A stretch of DNA of 64,000 nt from Polaromonas vacuolata (GTDB taxonomy: Bacteria > Pseudomonadota > Gammaproteobacteria > Burkholderiales > Burkholderiaceae_C), in assembly GCF_012584515.1 (NCBI RefSeq), contig NZ_CP051461.1, positions 124,001 through 188,000 on the forward strand. Reading direction: 5' to 3'. Below the pieces are notes generated by a model. The model made no database searches. It saw only the letters and a program-made list of their open reading frames with translations, and was not told the origin of the DNA. Below are positions 20,482-29,788 of this stretch, piece by piece (within the stretch, counting starts at the first letter, position 1; every line of letters starts with the position of its first letter). The position numbers were made by a program, and so were the translations under genes.

Positions 20482-22551
20482 ATGACAGAGCTGAGAAATG
20501 TTGACGCCGACTTATCGCGTTTTCGCACCCGTATCGTGGTCGCCATTTTGGTTGTACTGTTTGCTTTTGGATTGGTCACTGCGCGCCTGATTTATCTACA
20601 GGTTTATCGCCACGCTGACTTAGCTGAGCAAGCCGAAAGCAACCGCACAGCGGTTGTGCCCATAGTGCCTAATCGCGGGCTGATACTGGACCGCAACGGC
20701 ATAGTGCTGGCGAGTAATTACTCCGCCTACACGCTCGAACTCACGCCATCCAAGATCGCCAACCTCGACGAGACCATTGCCGAGCTAGCGACTATTGTTG
20801 CGATTGAGCCGCGCGATAAACGCCGGTTTAAACGTCTACGAGAAGAGTCGAGAAACTTCGAGTCGCTGCCCATACGCACCAAATTGACAGACGAAGAAGT
20901 CGCACGTTTTGCGGCTCAACGCTTTCGTTTTCCGGGTGTAGATATCAAAGCGCGGCTGTTTCGCAACTACCCTTACGGAGAGTTGGCAAGCCATGTGATC
21001 GGCTATATAGGCCGGATCAATCAAAATGAGAAAGAAGCGCTAGCCGGCAGCGAAGAGGAGGGTAACTACCGCGGAACCGACTACATCGGCAAGCTCGGGG
21101 TAGAGCAAAGTTTTGAAAAGCAGCTACATGGCACGACTGGGGTTGACCAAGTCGAGACCTCTGCCGGTGGCCGCGCCGTGCGCAAGCTTTCAACCAACCC
21201 AGCCACGCCGGGCGACACCGTGATGTTGTCGATAGACATACGGCTACAAAAATTAGTCGAAGATATGTTTGGCGAGCGCCGCGGCGCGCTAGTGGCCCTT
21301 GATCCCAAGACCGGCGATGTACTGGCTTTCGTGAGCAAGCCCACGTTTGACCCCAACTTGTTTGTCGACGGCATTGATGTCGAGAGTTGGCAGGCGCTAA
21401 ACGAATCAATTGACAAGCCGCTGCTCAACCGCGCGCTGCGCGGCACTTACCCGCCGGGTTCAACCTACAAGCCGTTTATGGCCATGGCGGCTTTGCAAAC
21501 CGGCAAACGCTCGGCCAGCTTTGTGGTCAACGATAACGCTTCTTGGACTTTTGGTGGCCACACTTTTCGCAGCCACGGCGACATCGCCTTGGGTACGGTC
21601 GACATGTATAAAGCCATCGTCAAGTCCAGCAACGTCTATTTTTATTCGCTGGCTAACGAGCTCGGTGTAGACGCCATTCATGACTTCATGGTGCCGCTGG
21701 GCTTGGGGCAAATCACCGGCATAGACATTAATGGCGAAGTCAGGGGTGTATTGCCCAGCCAAGAATGGAAGCGCAACCGTTATAAAAATGCGGCGCAGCA
21801 ACGCTGGTATCCCGGTGAAACCATCTCGCTAGGTATTGGTCAGGGCTACAACGCTTTTACTATGCTGCAAATGGCCCAGGCCACCGCCATACTGGCCAAC
21901 AATGGCATCAAGCACACACCGCGTCTGGTGATGGGAACGCAAGATCCTGTGAGCCGAGCGATCCATTTGCTGCCACTGACGGCGGCGGTGGACTTGGGCT
22001 ATAAGCCTGAAAACGTAGACATCATTAGGCGTGCGCTGGTTGGCGTGACGCAAGAAGGTACATCGGCGCGGGTGTTCGCCGGCGCGGGCTATCTTTCTGG
22101 TGGCAAGACCGGCACGGCGCAGGCGGTGACGATTGGTCAGAAAGAAAAATACAACAGCGCCAAACTCGATGAACACCAGCGTGATCACGCGGTCTATATG
22201 GCTTTTGCACCGGCTAATGATCCAAAAATAGCTTTGGCCGTGATTGTCGAGAATGCCGGTTGGGGCGCTGGCGTGGCCGCGCCGATTGCGCGCCGGGTTT
22301 TTGACTACATGCTGCTCGGTCAGTACCCCAGCGAGGAAGACATGGCTGCGGTGCAAAAAGGTTTGGCTGCCGCACCCATTGGTACGCCGCGTACCGCGGC
22401 AGAAGTCACTGCACTGCTTGACGGCCGAGGCAAGGCTGCGGCTGGATCAAGCGCTGCGATTGGCCGGGCTGCGGCTAAGTCGCTGGCGATTGCACAGGCC
22501 CTTGCCAAACTCAAGCCGCCGGTGACGGCGCAAGACGCTAATCCAGATTAA
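20482..22551 (+). CDS. mrdA: Penicillin-binding protein 2 (peptidoglycan transpeptidase)
   Basis: 689 aa, the monofunctional class B transpeptidase of the elongasome. An N-terminal membrane anchor (about residues 15-40) precedes the pedestal/dimerisation domain, then the transpeptidase with active Ser327 in PGSTYKPF, the SSN triad in KSSNVYFYS and the KTG triad in SGGKTGTAQ. ATG 20482 (MTELRNVDADL) is preferred to the in-frame 20425, which lies inside mreD. The usual partner rodA does not follow: a terminator and a convergent gene come next. Confidence 0.96.
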   Translation: MTELRNVDADLSRFRTRIVVAILVVLFAFGLVTARLIYLQVYRHADLAEQAESNRTAVVPIVPNRGLILDRNGIVLASNYSAYTLELTPSKIANLDETIAELATIVAIEPRDKRRFKRLREESRNFESLPIRTKLTDEEVARFAAQRFRFPGVDIKARLFRNYPYGELASHVIGYIGRINQNEKEALAGSEEEGNYRGTDYIGKLGVEQSFEKQLHGTTGVDQVETSAGGRAVRKLSTNPATPGDTVMLSIDIRLQKLVEDMFGERRGALVALDPKTGDVLAFVSKPTFDPNLFVDGIDVESWQALNESIDKPLLNRALRGTYPPGSTYKPFMAMAALQTGKRSASFVVNDNASWTFGGHTFRSHGDIALGTVDMYKAIVKSSNVYFYSLANELGVDAIHDFMVPLGLGQITGIDINGEVRGVLPSQEWKRNRYKNAAQQRWYPGETISLGIGQGYNAFTMLQMAQATAILANNGIKHTPRLVMGTQDPVSRAIHLLPLTAAVDLGYKPENVDIIRRALVGVTQEGTSARVFAGAGYLSGGKTGTAQAVTIGQKEKYNSAKLDEHQRDHAVYMAFAPANDPKIALAVIVENAGWGAGVAAPIARRVFDYMLLGQYPSEEDMAAVQKGLAAAPIGTPRTAAEVTALLDGRGKAAAGSSAAIGRAAAKSLAIAQALAKLKPPVTAQDANPD

Positions 22552-22585
22552 TCGTACGGCTTGCAAAGCCATTTTGCAGGGACGA

Positions 22586-22615
22586 AAAAAAACGCTGGGG
22601 TTACCAGCGTTTTGG
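22586..22615. terminator. Intrinsic terminator after mrdA
   Basis: An 8-bp perfect stem AACGCTGG/CCAGCGTT (22591-22598 and 22604-22611) with a five-base loop, flanked by A and T runs on both sides. It can end both the mre transcript and the convergent GMC oxidoreductase transcript. Confidence 0.8.
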
Positions 22616-22833
22616 CAAAAAACATCTTTTGAATGGCCTTTTGCAGATGCGATTATTGTTGCTTGAATGTCTCCTCGGCTCCCCGCTTTGCGAGCAGCTA
22701 GGCTCGTCGGCAAGACCTCAACTATAAGCCGTTGTACCCCAGCGAGTCATTGGGGCTTTCCCTCATCAAACGGATTTTATTTTTACGCTGAGTAGATTTT
22801 TTTAATAAGCATACTTACTAATGCCTTTAAAAC

Positions 22834-24576
22834 TTAGATGCCAGCTTGTATCCACTTAGCCGCTTTTTCCGCAATCATGAGTGTTGGCGAGTTGGTGTTG
22901 CCGCTGGTGATTAGCGGCATCACGCCAGCATCGACGACACGCAGACCTTTGATGCCGCGCACTTTGAGATGCGAGTCAACCACTGCCATGACGTCGTCGT
23001 CGCGGCCCATTTTTGTTGTCCCAACTGGGTGGAATATGGTGGTGGCGATGTCGCCGGCTAGCCGTGCAAGATCTTCGTCGCTCTGGAATTGCACGCCCGG
23101 CTTGAACTCTTGCGGTTGGTATTTTGCCAGTGCACTTTGACCGACGATTTTGCGCGTCACGCGCAGCGAGTCGGCGGCCACCTGCCGGTCTTCTGGCGTA
23201 CTGAGGTAATTAGGCGCAATCGCTGGCGCGTCCTCAAAGCGCGCACTTTTGATGTTGACGCTGCCGCGGCTGCTTGGGTTGAGGTTGCAAACGCTGGCGG
23301 TAAAGGCGTTGAAGTTGTGCAGCGGCTCGCCAAAAGCGTCTAGTGAGAGTGGTTGCACGTGGTACTCGAGATTCGGGTAGAGCTGATCCGGCGAGCTGCG
23401 CGTGAAAGCGCCTAGCTGCGATGGCGCCATGCTCATGGGGCCGGTTTGGCGCAGCGCGTATTCCAGCCCGATACGGGCTTTGCCCAGTAGCGTGTTGGCC
23501 ATGGTGTTGAGCGACAAGCCCCAGGCTTTCTCACCTGGCAGACTTTGCACTTTGTAGACCGAGCGGATCTGCAAATGGTCTTGCAAGTTCGCGCCCACGC
23601 CGGGCAGGTCTTGAATCACTGGAATGCCGTGCTGCTGTAATAGTGCGGCTGGGCCAATGCCCGAGAGTTGCAAAATTTGCGGCGAGCCGATGGCGCCGGC
23701 GCAAAGTATGACTTCGCCCATGTGACCAGAATCGCGGGTTGACAGGGCGGTGACGCGCTCATCGCCCACCCAGACCTCGACGCCGGTACAGCGCTGGCTG
23801 CCATCGGCCTGCGGCGTGATCACCAGCTTGCAGACTTGGGCGCTGCTCCAGAGCTCAAAGTTGGGCCTGCCGTAGCACTTGGGTCGCAAAAAGGCTTTGG
23901 CGGTGTTCCAGCGCCAGCCGCTTTTTTGGTTTACCTCAAAGTAGCCTACGCCCTCATTGTTGCCACGGTTAAAGTCATCGGTGGCGGGTATGCCGGCTTC
24001 TACCGCAGCTTCGGCAAAAGCGTCGAGTAAATTCCAGCGCAAGCGCTGCTTTTCAACCCGCCATTCACCGCCTGAGTTGTGGTGACGTAGTTGCTGCTGG
24101 TAGCCATCGGCCTTGTTTTTCATCAACTCTGGCGCCGTGCCGCGCGCGCCATGCATGGCGTCTGCGCCTTTGTAGTGGTCTTCGTGCATTTTGAAAAAGG
24201 GCAGGGCGCTGTCCCAGTTCCAGCTCATATCGCCGGTTAGTTGCGCCCATTGATCGTAGTCACGCGCTTGGCCACGCATGTAAATCATGCCGTTAATACT
24301 GGAGCTGCCGCCCAATGTTTTGCCGCGTGGGTAACGCAAAGAGCGGCCGTTTAGACCCGCATCTGGCTCGGTGCTGTAGAGCCAGTCGGTGCGCGGATTG
24401 CCTATGCAGTAAAGGTAGCCGACGGGTATGTGTATCCAGTGATAGTCGTCTTTGCGGCCCGCTTCTATGAGTAGCACACGCTTGGATGCGTCGGCGCTTA
24501 GGCGGTTGGCCAGCAGGCAGCCAGCAGTGCCGGCGCCAATGATGATGTAGTCAAAGACCTGATCGTTTTCTTGCAT
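22834..24576 (-). CDS. GMC family FAD-dependent oxidoreductase (choline dehydrogenase-like)
   Basis: 580 aa. The ADP-binding Rossmann motif IIIGAGTAGCLLANRL lies at the N-terminus with Glu in LLIEAGRKD. GMC signature 1 appears as GKTLGGSSSINGMIYMRG (about residue 85) and signature 2 as GAIGSPQILQLSGIGP (about 290). The catalytic His is in FHPVGTTKMG and Asn in GNTNSPTLMIAEKAA. No signal peptide. The family oxidises alcohols, choline among them; no betaine aldehyde dehydrogenase lies nearby, so the substrate is open. ATG 24576 begins MQENDQVFDYI. Monocistronic. Confidence 0.9.
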   Translation of the reverse strand: MQENDQVFDYIIIGAGTAGCLLANRLSADASKRVLLIEAGRKDDYHWIHIPVGYLYCIGNPRTDWLYSTEPDAGLNGRSLRYPRGKTLGGSSSINGMIYMRGQARDYDQWAQLTGDMSWNWDSALPFFKMHEDHYKGADAMHGARGTAPELMKNKADGYQQQLRHHNSGGEWRVEKQRLRWNLLDAFAEAAVEAGIPATDDFNRGNNEGVGYFEVNQKSGWRWNTAKAFLRPKCYGRPNFELWSSAQVCKLVITPQADGSQRCTGVEVWVGDERVTALSTRDSGHMGEVILCAGAIGSPQILQLSGIGPAALLQQHGIPVIQDLPGVGANLQDHLQIRSVYKVQSLPGEKAWGLSLNTMANTLLGKARIGLEYALRQTGPMSMAPSQLGAFTRSSPDQLYPNLEYHVQPLSLDAFGEPLHNFNAFTASVCNLNPSSRGSVNIKSARFEDAPAIAPNYLSTPEDRQVAADSLRVTRKIVGQSALAKYQPQEFKPGVQFQSDEDLARLAGDIATTIFHPVGTTKMGRDDDVMAVVDSHLKVRGIKGLRVVDAGVMPLITSGNTNSPTLMIAEKAAKWIQAGI

Positions 24577-24862
24577 GGGTAGCTTGTCTCTTGTGATGTG
24601 GTTTGCACCGGAACTGGCGGTTATCGATTTTTCTCGATATTGCCTGAGCCGGCTTGTCGCCGGGCTGACGCTGGTTTTTGTATGGCGTACACGTCGCTAT
24701 TGTGGCAAAAACTGCGCGGCTTTAATGCAGGACAGTTATGTTCCTGCAACGCTGTCGGATAGCGGCGGCAAGTTTGCCATTAACCGGGGTTGTCAGAGCG
24801 ATGTTGGGCTGTGAGCCGGCGTAGCAGTTAACATCTAAATTAGCTTGACTTCACTACCCGGC

Positions 24863-25990
24863 ATGGACCCCAATACCCCGCGCATTCAAATTCAGGACAC
24901 GCCGCAAGGCCAGTCGCTGCAGGTGCTGGGCGCGTGGACGGCGGCTGAACTTAGCCGGGCCTCGGTCTGGACTGCGCTGACGGCGCAGCTCGCCAGTCTT
25001 GAGTCGGCGAGTCAAGAGGCGCCGTGGAGTCTTGCCAGCATTGAAAAACTCGACTACCTCGGCGCCCAAGTTTTGTTTCGCCACTGGGGCCACCGAATTC
25101 CACCGCAACTCGAGCTACAAACGTCACAGCGTGAATTGCTGGAGACGGTGGCTAAATTTACTGTCAGCCCACCGCCGCGCATGCGTTTGACTCTAAGTGA
25201 TTTGCTCGCCATGGCCGGTTCGCGCCTGTTCACGCTGCTCGACCACGCGAGCGGCTTGTTGCGCCTAGTAGGCCAGTTGCTACTCGATTTAATACGGCTG
25301 TTACGCCGGCCCAAACAAGGGCCGTGGCGCGATTTGTCGGGTCATCTTTATCAAATCGGCGCGACCGCGCTGCCGATCACTGCACTGGTAGGTTTTCTGA
25401 TCGGCGTGGTGCTGGCTTATTTGATTTCGCAGCAGCTCAAGCAGTTTGGTGCTGACTCTTTTATCGTCAATATTTTGGGTATCTCGTTGGTGCGTGAGCT
25501 TGGGCCGGTGCTGGCTGCGATTTTGATTGCTGGACGTTCCGGCTCAGCGATCACGGCGCAGATCGGTGTGATGCGTGTCACTGAAGAGTTGGACGCCATG
25601 CGCGTGATGGGCATTGCCCACGGCTTTCGTTTGGTCTTGCCGCGCGCTTTAGCGTTGGCCGTGGTGATGCCGCTCATTAGCGTCTGGACGACGTTGGCTG
25701 CGCTGGCTGGCGGTATGTTGGCAGCTAGTGCCAGTATGGGCATTACACCGGGATTTTTCATTGAATCTTTACCCGCTGCAGTAGAGGTCAGCAACTTGGT
25801 GTTGGCCACGGCCAAGTCCGTGGTTTTCGGTTTGCTGATCGCGCTGGTGGGTTGCCATTTCGGTCTGCGCGTCGAGCCCAATACTGAGAGCCTTGGCAAG
25901 GGCACGACGGCATCGGTAGTGACTTCCATCACCGTAGTGATATTGGTTGATGCGCTGTTTGCAGTGCTTTTTAAAGGCATAGGCATATGA
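24863..25990 (+). CDS. MlaE-type ABC permease with fused N-terminal STAS-like domain
   Basis: About 375 aa. Residues 1-100 look like an MlaB/STAS domain (IQDTPQGQSLQVLGAWTAAEL..., IEKLDYLGAQVLF), and the rest is a five-to-six-helix MlaE permease with the conserved RELGPVLAAILIAGRSGSAITAQIG core. In E. coli these are two proteins; a fused form is known in many proteobacteria. ATG 24863 is chosen; a TTG at 24845 is an alternative, and neither has a good ribosome binding site. The stop overlaps the ATPase gene (ATGA). Role: inner-membrane part of an MCE phospholipid transporter. Confidence 0.88.
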   Translation: MDPNTPRIQIQDTPQGQSLQVLGAWTAAELSRASVWTALTAQLASLESASQEAPWSLASIEKLDYLGAQVLFRHWGHRIPPQLELQTSQRELLETVAKFTVSPPPRMRLTLSDLLAMAGSRLFTLLDHASGLLRLVGQLLLDLIRLLRRPKQGPWRDLSGHLYQIGATALPITALVGFLIGVVLAYLISQQLKQFGADSFIVNILGISLVRELGPVLAAILIAGRSGSAITAQIGVMRVTEELDAMRVMGIAHGFRLVLPRALALAVVMPLISVWTTLAALAGGMLAASASMGITPGFFIESLPAAVEVSNLVLATAKSVVFGLLIALVGCHFGLRVEPNTESLGKGTTASVVTSITVVILVDALFAVLFKGIGI

Positions 25991-26775
25991 GCGCATTGGT
26001 CGTTGAAATCAACAAACTCTGGACAGTTTTTCCGAATGGCGAAAAAGAGTTTGTGGTGCACAAGGATTTAAATTTAAGCGTGCAGCGCGGCGAGGTGTTG
26101 TCTTTAGTCGGCGGCTCAGGCACCGGTAAAACCGTGCTGCTGCGTCAGATTTTAGGGCTTGAAATGCCAACCCGCGGCGAGATCACCGTGCTGGGCAGAC
26201 CCGCGGCTGAAATCGGTCGGCGCGGCGCGGCCAGTCGGGTCGGCATGTTGTTTCAGCAAGGCGCATTGTTTTCAGCCTTTTCGGTGCTGGAGAACATTGC
26301 TTTTCCGCTGCGCGAATTAAACACGTTGCCGGCCGCCCTGATACGTGAGGCGGCCATGGTTAAATTACAAATGGTTGGCCTAGGGCCAGACGCAGCTGAC
26401 AAAATGCCTAGCGATCTTTCAGGTGGTATGGTCAAACGCGTGGCGCTGGCCAGAGCCCTGATCATGGATCCGCCGCTATTGCTGCTCGACGAGCCGACCG
26501 CCGGACTAGACCCAGAAAGCTCAGACAGTTTTTGCACCTTGCTGCGCTCACTGCACCGCGACATGGGATTGACCGTGGTGATGGTCACGCATGATTTGGA
26601 CACGCTGTTTGAGCTCAGCACGCGTATCGCGGTGCTGGCAGAGCAAAAAGTGATTGTGAATGCCGCGCCCAAGGATGTGGTGGCCTTTCCCCATCCCTTT
26701 ATCCACCAGTTTTTTCTCGGTGAAAGAGGTCAGCGCGCCATGGAATTGCTGCGCGAATATCCTTTTACTGTGTAG
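25987..26775 (+). CDS. MlaF-type ABC transporter ATP-binding protein
   Basis: 262 aa, the ATPase of the MCE transporter. Walker A is GGSGTGKT, the signature is LSGGMVKRVALARAL, Walker B is LLLLDEPTAGLDP and the H-loop His is in MVTHDLDTLF. The SGGM form of the signature is typical of Mla/Ttg2A ATPases. It overlaps the permease gene by four bases and is followed after 33 bases by the MCE gene. Confidence 0.93.
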   Translation: MSALVVEINKLWTVFPNGEKEFVVHKDLNLSVQRGEVLSLVGGSGTGKTVLLRQILGLEMPTRGEITVLGRPAAEIGRRGAASRVGMLFQQGALFSAFSVLENIAFPLRELNTLPAALIREAAMVKLQMVGLGPDAADKMPSDLSGGMVKRVALARALIMDPPLLLLDEPTAGLDPESSDSFCTLLRSLHRDMGLTVVMVTHDLDTLFELSTRIAVLAEQKVIVNAAPKDVVAFPHPFIHQFFLGERGQRAMELLREYPFTV

Positions 26776-26808
26776 AGACTGACGAACAAAAAGACGATAG
26801 GAATAAAC

Positions 26809-27744
26809 ATGGAAAACAAAGCCCATGCCATGCTGGCGGGCACATTTGTGCTGCTGGTCTCGGCTCTGCTGGCGCTGCTGGCTTTGTGGCTAACGCGTGA
26901 CGTGACACAGCGCGATATCTACGAGATGAGCACCAGCGAGACGCTGACCGGTTTGCAACCGCAGGCCAGTGTCAATTACCGCGGCGTGCCGGTTGGCAAA
27001 GTCGAGGCGATTGGTTTTGACAGCAAGGTCAAGGGCAATGTGCTGCTGCGCGTGTCGATTGACCGCGCCGCTCCCATGACTGCGTCAACCTTTGCCAGCG
27101 TGGTCTCGCAAGGCGTAACGGGTTTGAGCTTTATTCAGCTGGACGACAACGGCGAGTCCACCGAACGTTTGCAGCCCGACTCTAACAACCCGCCGCGGAT
27201 TCGATTAGAAGTCGGTGGTATCAATAAGTTGGTCAAAAAAACCGAAGACATTCTCACCCAACTCGAAGAAGCCAGCATGCGTGCCAACACACTGCTGTCA
27301 GGCCAGAACCAACAAGCTATCACGGCGGCGATTACCCAGATCGGTAACGCCGCGGGCAGCATAGACGCGCTGGCCAAGTCGTTGGCACCCACGGTGGCGA
27401 GCTTGCCTAAAGTATCGCGTGAGGCGCAGGCAACACTGCTCTCTGTGCGTACTGCAAGCGATGAATTAGCCGTTACCGCGAGTCGACTCAACGAAAAAGA
27501 TGGACCTTTGGATAAGCTCTCGCAGAGCGCTACCGCACTGGCTTCTGGTGTGGAGACTTTCAGCGCTTCCACCCTACCCAAGTTGGGTAATGTTGCGGAT
27601 GACACCGGCCGCGCCATGCGCCAGCTCAGGCGCACCATAGACAACGTGGGCGATAACCCGCAAGCACTGATTTTTGGTAATGGTCCGGCGCTGGCAGGCC
27701 CGGGTGAGCCGGGCTTTTCTGCTAATTCGCCAGCGAATCAATGA
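26809..27744 (+). CDS. MCE-domain (MlaD-like) substrate-binding protein
   Basis: 311 aa. One N-terminal membrane helix (about 8-27) is followed by a single MCE domain (about 40-120, with LQPQASVNYRGVPVGKVEAIGF and GVTGLSFIQL). A long helical tail (about 140-285) resembles the pore-forming helices of longer MCE proteins. It would form the periplasmic ring that carries phospholipid. The ribosome binding site is weak (GATAGGAATAAAC). The last bases overlap the lipoprotein gene. Confidence 0.9.
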   Translation: MENKAHAMLAGTFVLLVSALLALLALWLTRDVTQRDIYEMSTSETLTGLQPQASVNYRGVPVGKVEAIGFDSKVKGNVLLRVSIDRAAPMTASTFASVVSQGVTGLSFIQLDDNGESTERLQPDSNNPPRIRLEVGGINKLVKKTEDILTQLEEASMRANTLLSGQNQQAITAAITQIGNAAGSIDALAKSLAPTVASLPKVSREAQATLLSVRTASDELAVTASRLNEKDGPLDKLSQSATALASGVETFSASTLPKLGNVADDTGRAMRQLRRTIDNVGDNPQALIFGNGPALAGPGEPGFSANSPANQ

Positions 27745-28442
27745 AGCAGCCGCAGCCCGGCAGAACGGATCTATTGATGCAAACACCTCATCGTCGTAAA
27801 CGGTTTTTAAGCTTGTTATGTGGGGCAGCGGTCGTTTTTCTCAGCGCTTGCTCGGCGCTGCCGGATAAGCCGATGCGTTCGCTAATGTATGACTTCGGTC
27901 CCGGTTTGGTGTCTGTCCCGGCAGCAACGCAAACACAACTGCCAGCGATTGCGCTGGAGGAGCTCTCAACCGTAGGCGGTGCTATTGACAACCAGAGCTT
28001 GCTTTATCGTCTGGCTTATACCGATGCGCAGCAACTGCGGCCCTACTCTCAAGCGCGCTGGACTATGGCGCCGGCGCAGCTGGTGCAGCAGCGTCTGCGC
28101 GAGACCTTGAGTCAGCGCCGCGCCGTGTTCAACGCAGGCGAAGGCGTGGCCTTAAACCGCAGCCAAAACGCAGTTTTGCCGCTAATACTCAAACTACAGT
28201 TGCAAGAGTTCAGCCAATTGTTCAGCACACCCGACGCCAGCGTTGGCTTAATACGCCTGCAGGCTACCTTGGTCGAGTTAACACCGGCAGGCGAAAAACT
28301 ACTGTTCCAGCGCCTGCTGGTAGTGCAGCGCCCAGCACCGACACAGGATGCGGCTGGCGGCGCGAGCGCATTGGTTCAGGCCACTGATGCGGCGATTGCC
28401 CAGCTCGATGACTGGTTGCAAACGGCCAGAAGTCAGCCATGA
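27741..28442 (+). CDS. ABC-type transport auxiliary lipoprotein (PqiC/DUF330-like)
   Basis: About 233 aa with a lipoprotein signal: a basic N-terminus, a hydrophobic stretch and lipobox LSAC. The mature domain pattern (ALEELSTVGGAIDNQSLLYRLAY..., SQARWTMAPAQLVQQRLRETL) fits the outer-membrane lipoprotein partner of MCE/Pqi systems. ATG 27741 overlaps the MCE stop; an internal ATG at 27777 would give a shorter, more normal signal peptide. It probably links the MCE ring to the outer membrane. Confidence 0.85.
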   Translation: MKQPQPGRTDLLMQTPHRRKRFLSLLCGAAVVFLSACSALPDKPMRSLMYDFGPGLVSVPAATQTQLPAIALEELSTVGGAIDNQSLLYRLAYTDAQQLRPYSQARWTMAPAQLVQQRLRETLSQRRAVFNAGEGVALNRSQNAVLPLILKLQLQEFSQLFSTPDASVGLIRLQATLVELTPAGEKLLFQRLLVVQRPAPTQDAAGGASALVQATDAAIAQLDDWLQTARSQP

Positions 28443-29095
28443 CAAGCCGCTTGCAGCAACAGTTGCAAGAAGCCGGGCTAACAGTTTTTAGCTGTTGTGA
28501 AAGCTTGGATTACTACGGCGCCGACTTGCTCAAGGTCGCCCCCTTGTTGCAAGACATGACCGCTGCTGAGGCTGACATTCTGGGCGCGGCCATGCTGCTA
28601 GTGCGCGCCCCAGCGGGTCAAGTGCTGATCCGCGAAGGTGACACCGGCGAGTGGATGATGTTGCTGCTCAAGGGCACGGTTGACATAACCAAGCGTATGG
28701 ATGGTCAGCACAATAGCTTGGCAAAGCCTGCACTGGGCAACAGCCAAGAGCTGACTCAAGCGCAAAATCCAGATGGCGACCAAGATCAGCAAGCCGCCTT
28801 CTCGCGCATAGCTGTGATTCAGCGTGGCGCAGCGTTTGGTGAAATGTCCATGTTGGACAGCAACCCACGCTATGCCAGTTGCACCGTCATAGAGGCTGCA
28901 GAAGTCGGCGTGCTCGGCCACCACGAGATCGCCTTGCTGATTCGTGACCATCCCGCCGTGGGCGCCAAGTTGCTGGTCAAAATCACCCAGTTGATGGCGC
29001 AGCGCCTGCGCAATACCAGCAACCAGTTGGTGCAATTGCTGCGGGAGAAAAAGTCCAAGCGGCGAACCCAAGACAACACGGGTGAGGCGGCTTAA
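28439..29095 (+). CDS. Stand-alone cyclic nucleotide-binding (CNB) domain protein
   Basis: 218 aa with one CNB fold (about residues 35-185). The phosphate-binding cassette reads FGEMSMLDSNPRYASCTV and keeps the Glu and Arg used to bind cNMP. A polar Gln/Asp-rich insertion (about 92-118) interrupts the barrel. The C-terminus is a short helical Lys-rich tail, not a helix-turn-helix, so this is not a Crp/Fnr regulator. It overlaps the lipoprotein gene by four bases, placing it as fifth gene of the MCE operon. It could sense cAMP or c-di-GMP and act on the transporter, but that is inference. Confidence 0.85.
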   Translation: MTSRLQQQLQEAGLTVFSCCESLDYYGADLLKVAPLLQDMTAAEADILGAAMLLVRAPAGQVLIREGDTGEWMMLLLKGTVDITKRMDGQHNSLAKPALGNSQELTQAQNPDGDQDQQAAFSRIAVIQRGAAFGEMSMLDSNPRYASCTVIEAAEVGVLGHHEIALLIRDHPAVGAKLLVKITQLMAQRLRNTSNQLVQLLREKKSKRRTQDNTGEAA

Positions 29096-29155
29096 TCAGG
29101 CCTTAGGCTTCAGGCCTCAAACATTTGTAACGCAGTGGCGGCGAAGCTGTTTTTT

Positions 29156-29788
29156 TTAGCTCTTGAGAATCGGGAACAGTTTGCCCAGTCCGTCCGCCAT
29201 CACTTCGACGGCTAGCGCGGCGAGTATCAAACCCATGAGCCGCGTCATCACATTGATGCCGGTTTTCCCCAGCACGCGTGCAATCGGTTTAGCCAGCGAA
29301 AAGCAAATCGCCGTAGCCAAACCAATCACCACGCCGTAGCCCACCAGCATGCTGAGTTGAAACGCAGTACTGGCTTTGTTGGCGTAAATCACCACGGTAG
29401 AAATAGTCGCTGGGCCGGTCAGCAGCGGAATCGTGAGCGGCACCACAGCAATGCTGGCACCGCGTGCGGCTTTGGCTGCACCGTCTTCCATTTCATGCGT
29501 GTTGGGCTTGGCCTCGGCTGGCTGCGCGTTGAGCATATTCATAGAACTGGTGAGCAACAACATGCCGCCACCGACTTGAAAGCTGGCCAGTGAAATACTG
29601 AAAAATTCCAAAATCTTCAGGCCTAACAAGGCGCTGATGGCGATCACCACAAAGGCACTGAAAGCAGCAGTTATTACTGTGCTGCGGCGCTGCTCTTCTG
29701 AGAAGTCTTGCGTGTAGTGAATAAAAAACGGAACAATCGCCAGCGGGTTAACAATTGCCAGCAGCGTCACCAGTGGTTTGAAGTCCAT
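29156..29788 (-). CDS. MarC family integral membrane protein
   Basis: 210 aa with six hydrophobic segments and the family hallmark regions NPLAIVPFFIHYT near the N-terminus and VVPLTIPLLTGPATISTV in the middle. Biochemical function of MarC/UPF0056 proteins is unknown; the early link to multiple antibiotic resistance was not upheld. The ATG directly abuts the stop codon of the upstream SDR gene, so the two are cotranscribed. Confidence 0.9.
   Translation of the reverse strand: MDFKPLVTLLAIVNPLAIVPFFIHYTQDFSEEQRRSTVITAAFSAFVVIAISALLGLKILEFFSISLASFQVGGGMLLLTSSMNMLNAQPAEAKPNTHEMEDGAAKAARGASIAVVPLTIPLLTGPATISTVVIYANKASTAFQLSMLVGYGVVIGLATAICFSLAKPIARVLGKTGINVMTRLMGLILAALAVEVMADGLGKLFPILKS

Noticed and set aside
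24575..24814. 79-codon plus-strand ORF between the GMC and mlaE genes
   Set aside because: Overlaps the GMC start region, no ribosome binding site, no family; treated as promoter region.
25417..26061. 214-codon minus-strand ORF across the mlaE/mlaF junction
   Set aside because: Low-complexity Thr/Ala/Ser/Lys composition typical of a shadow frame; both plus-strand genes are certain.
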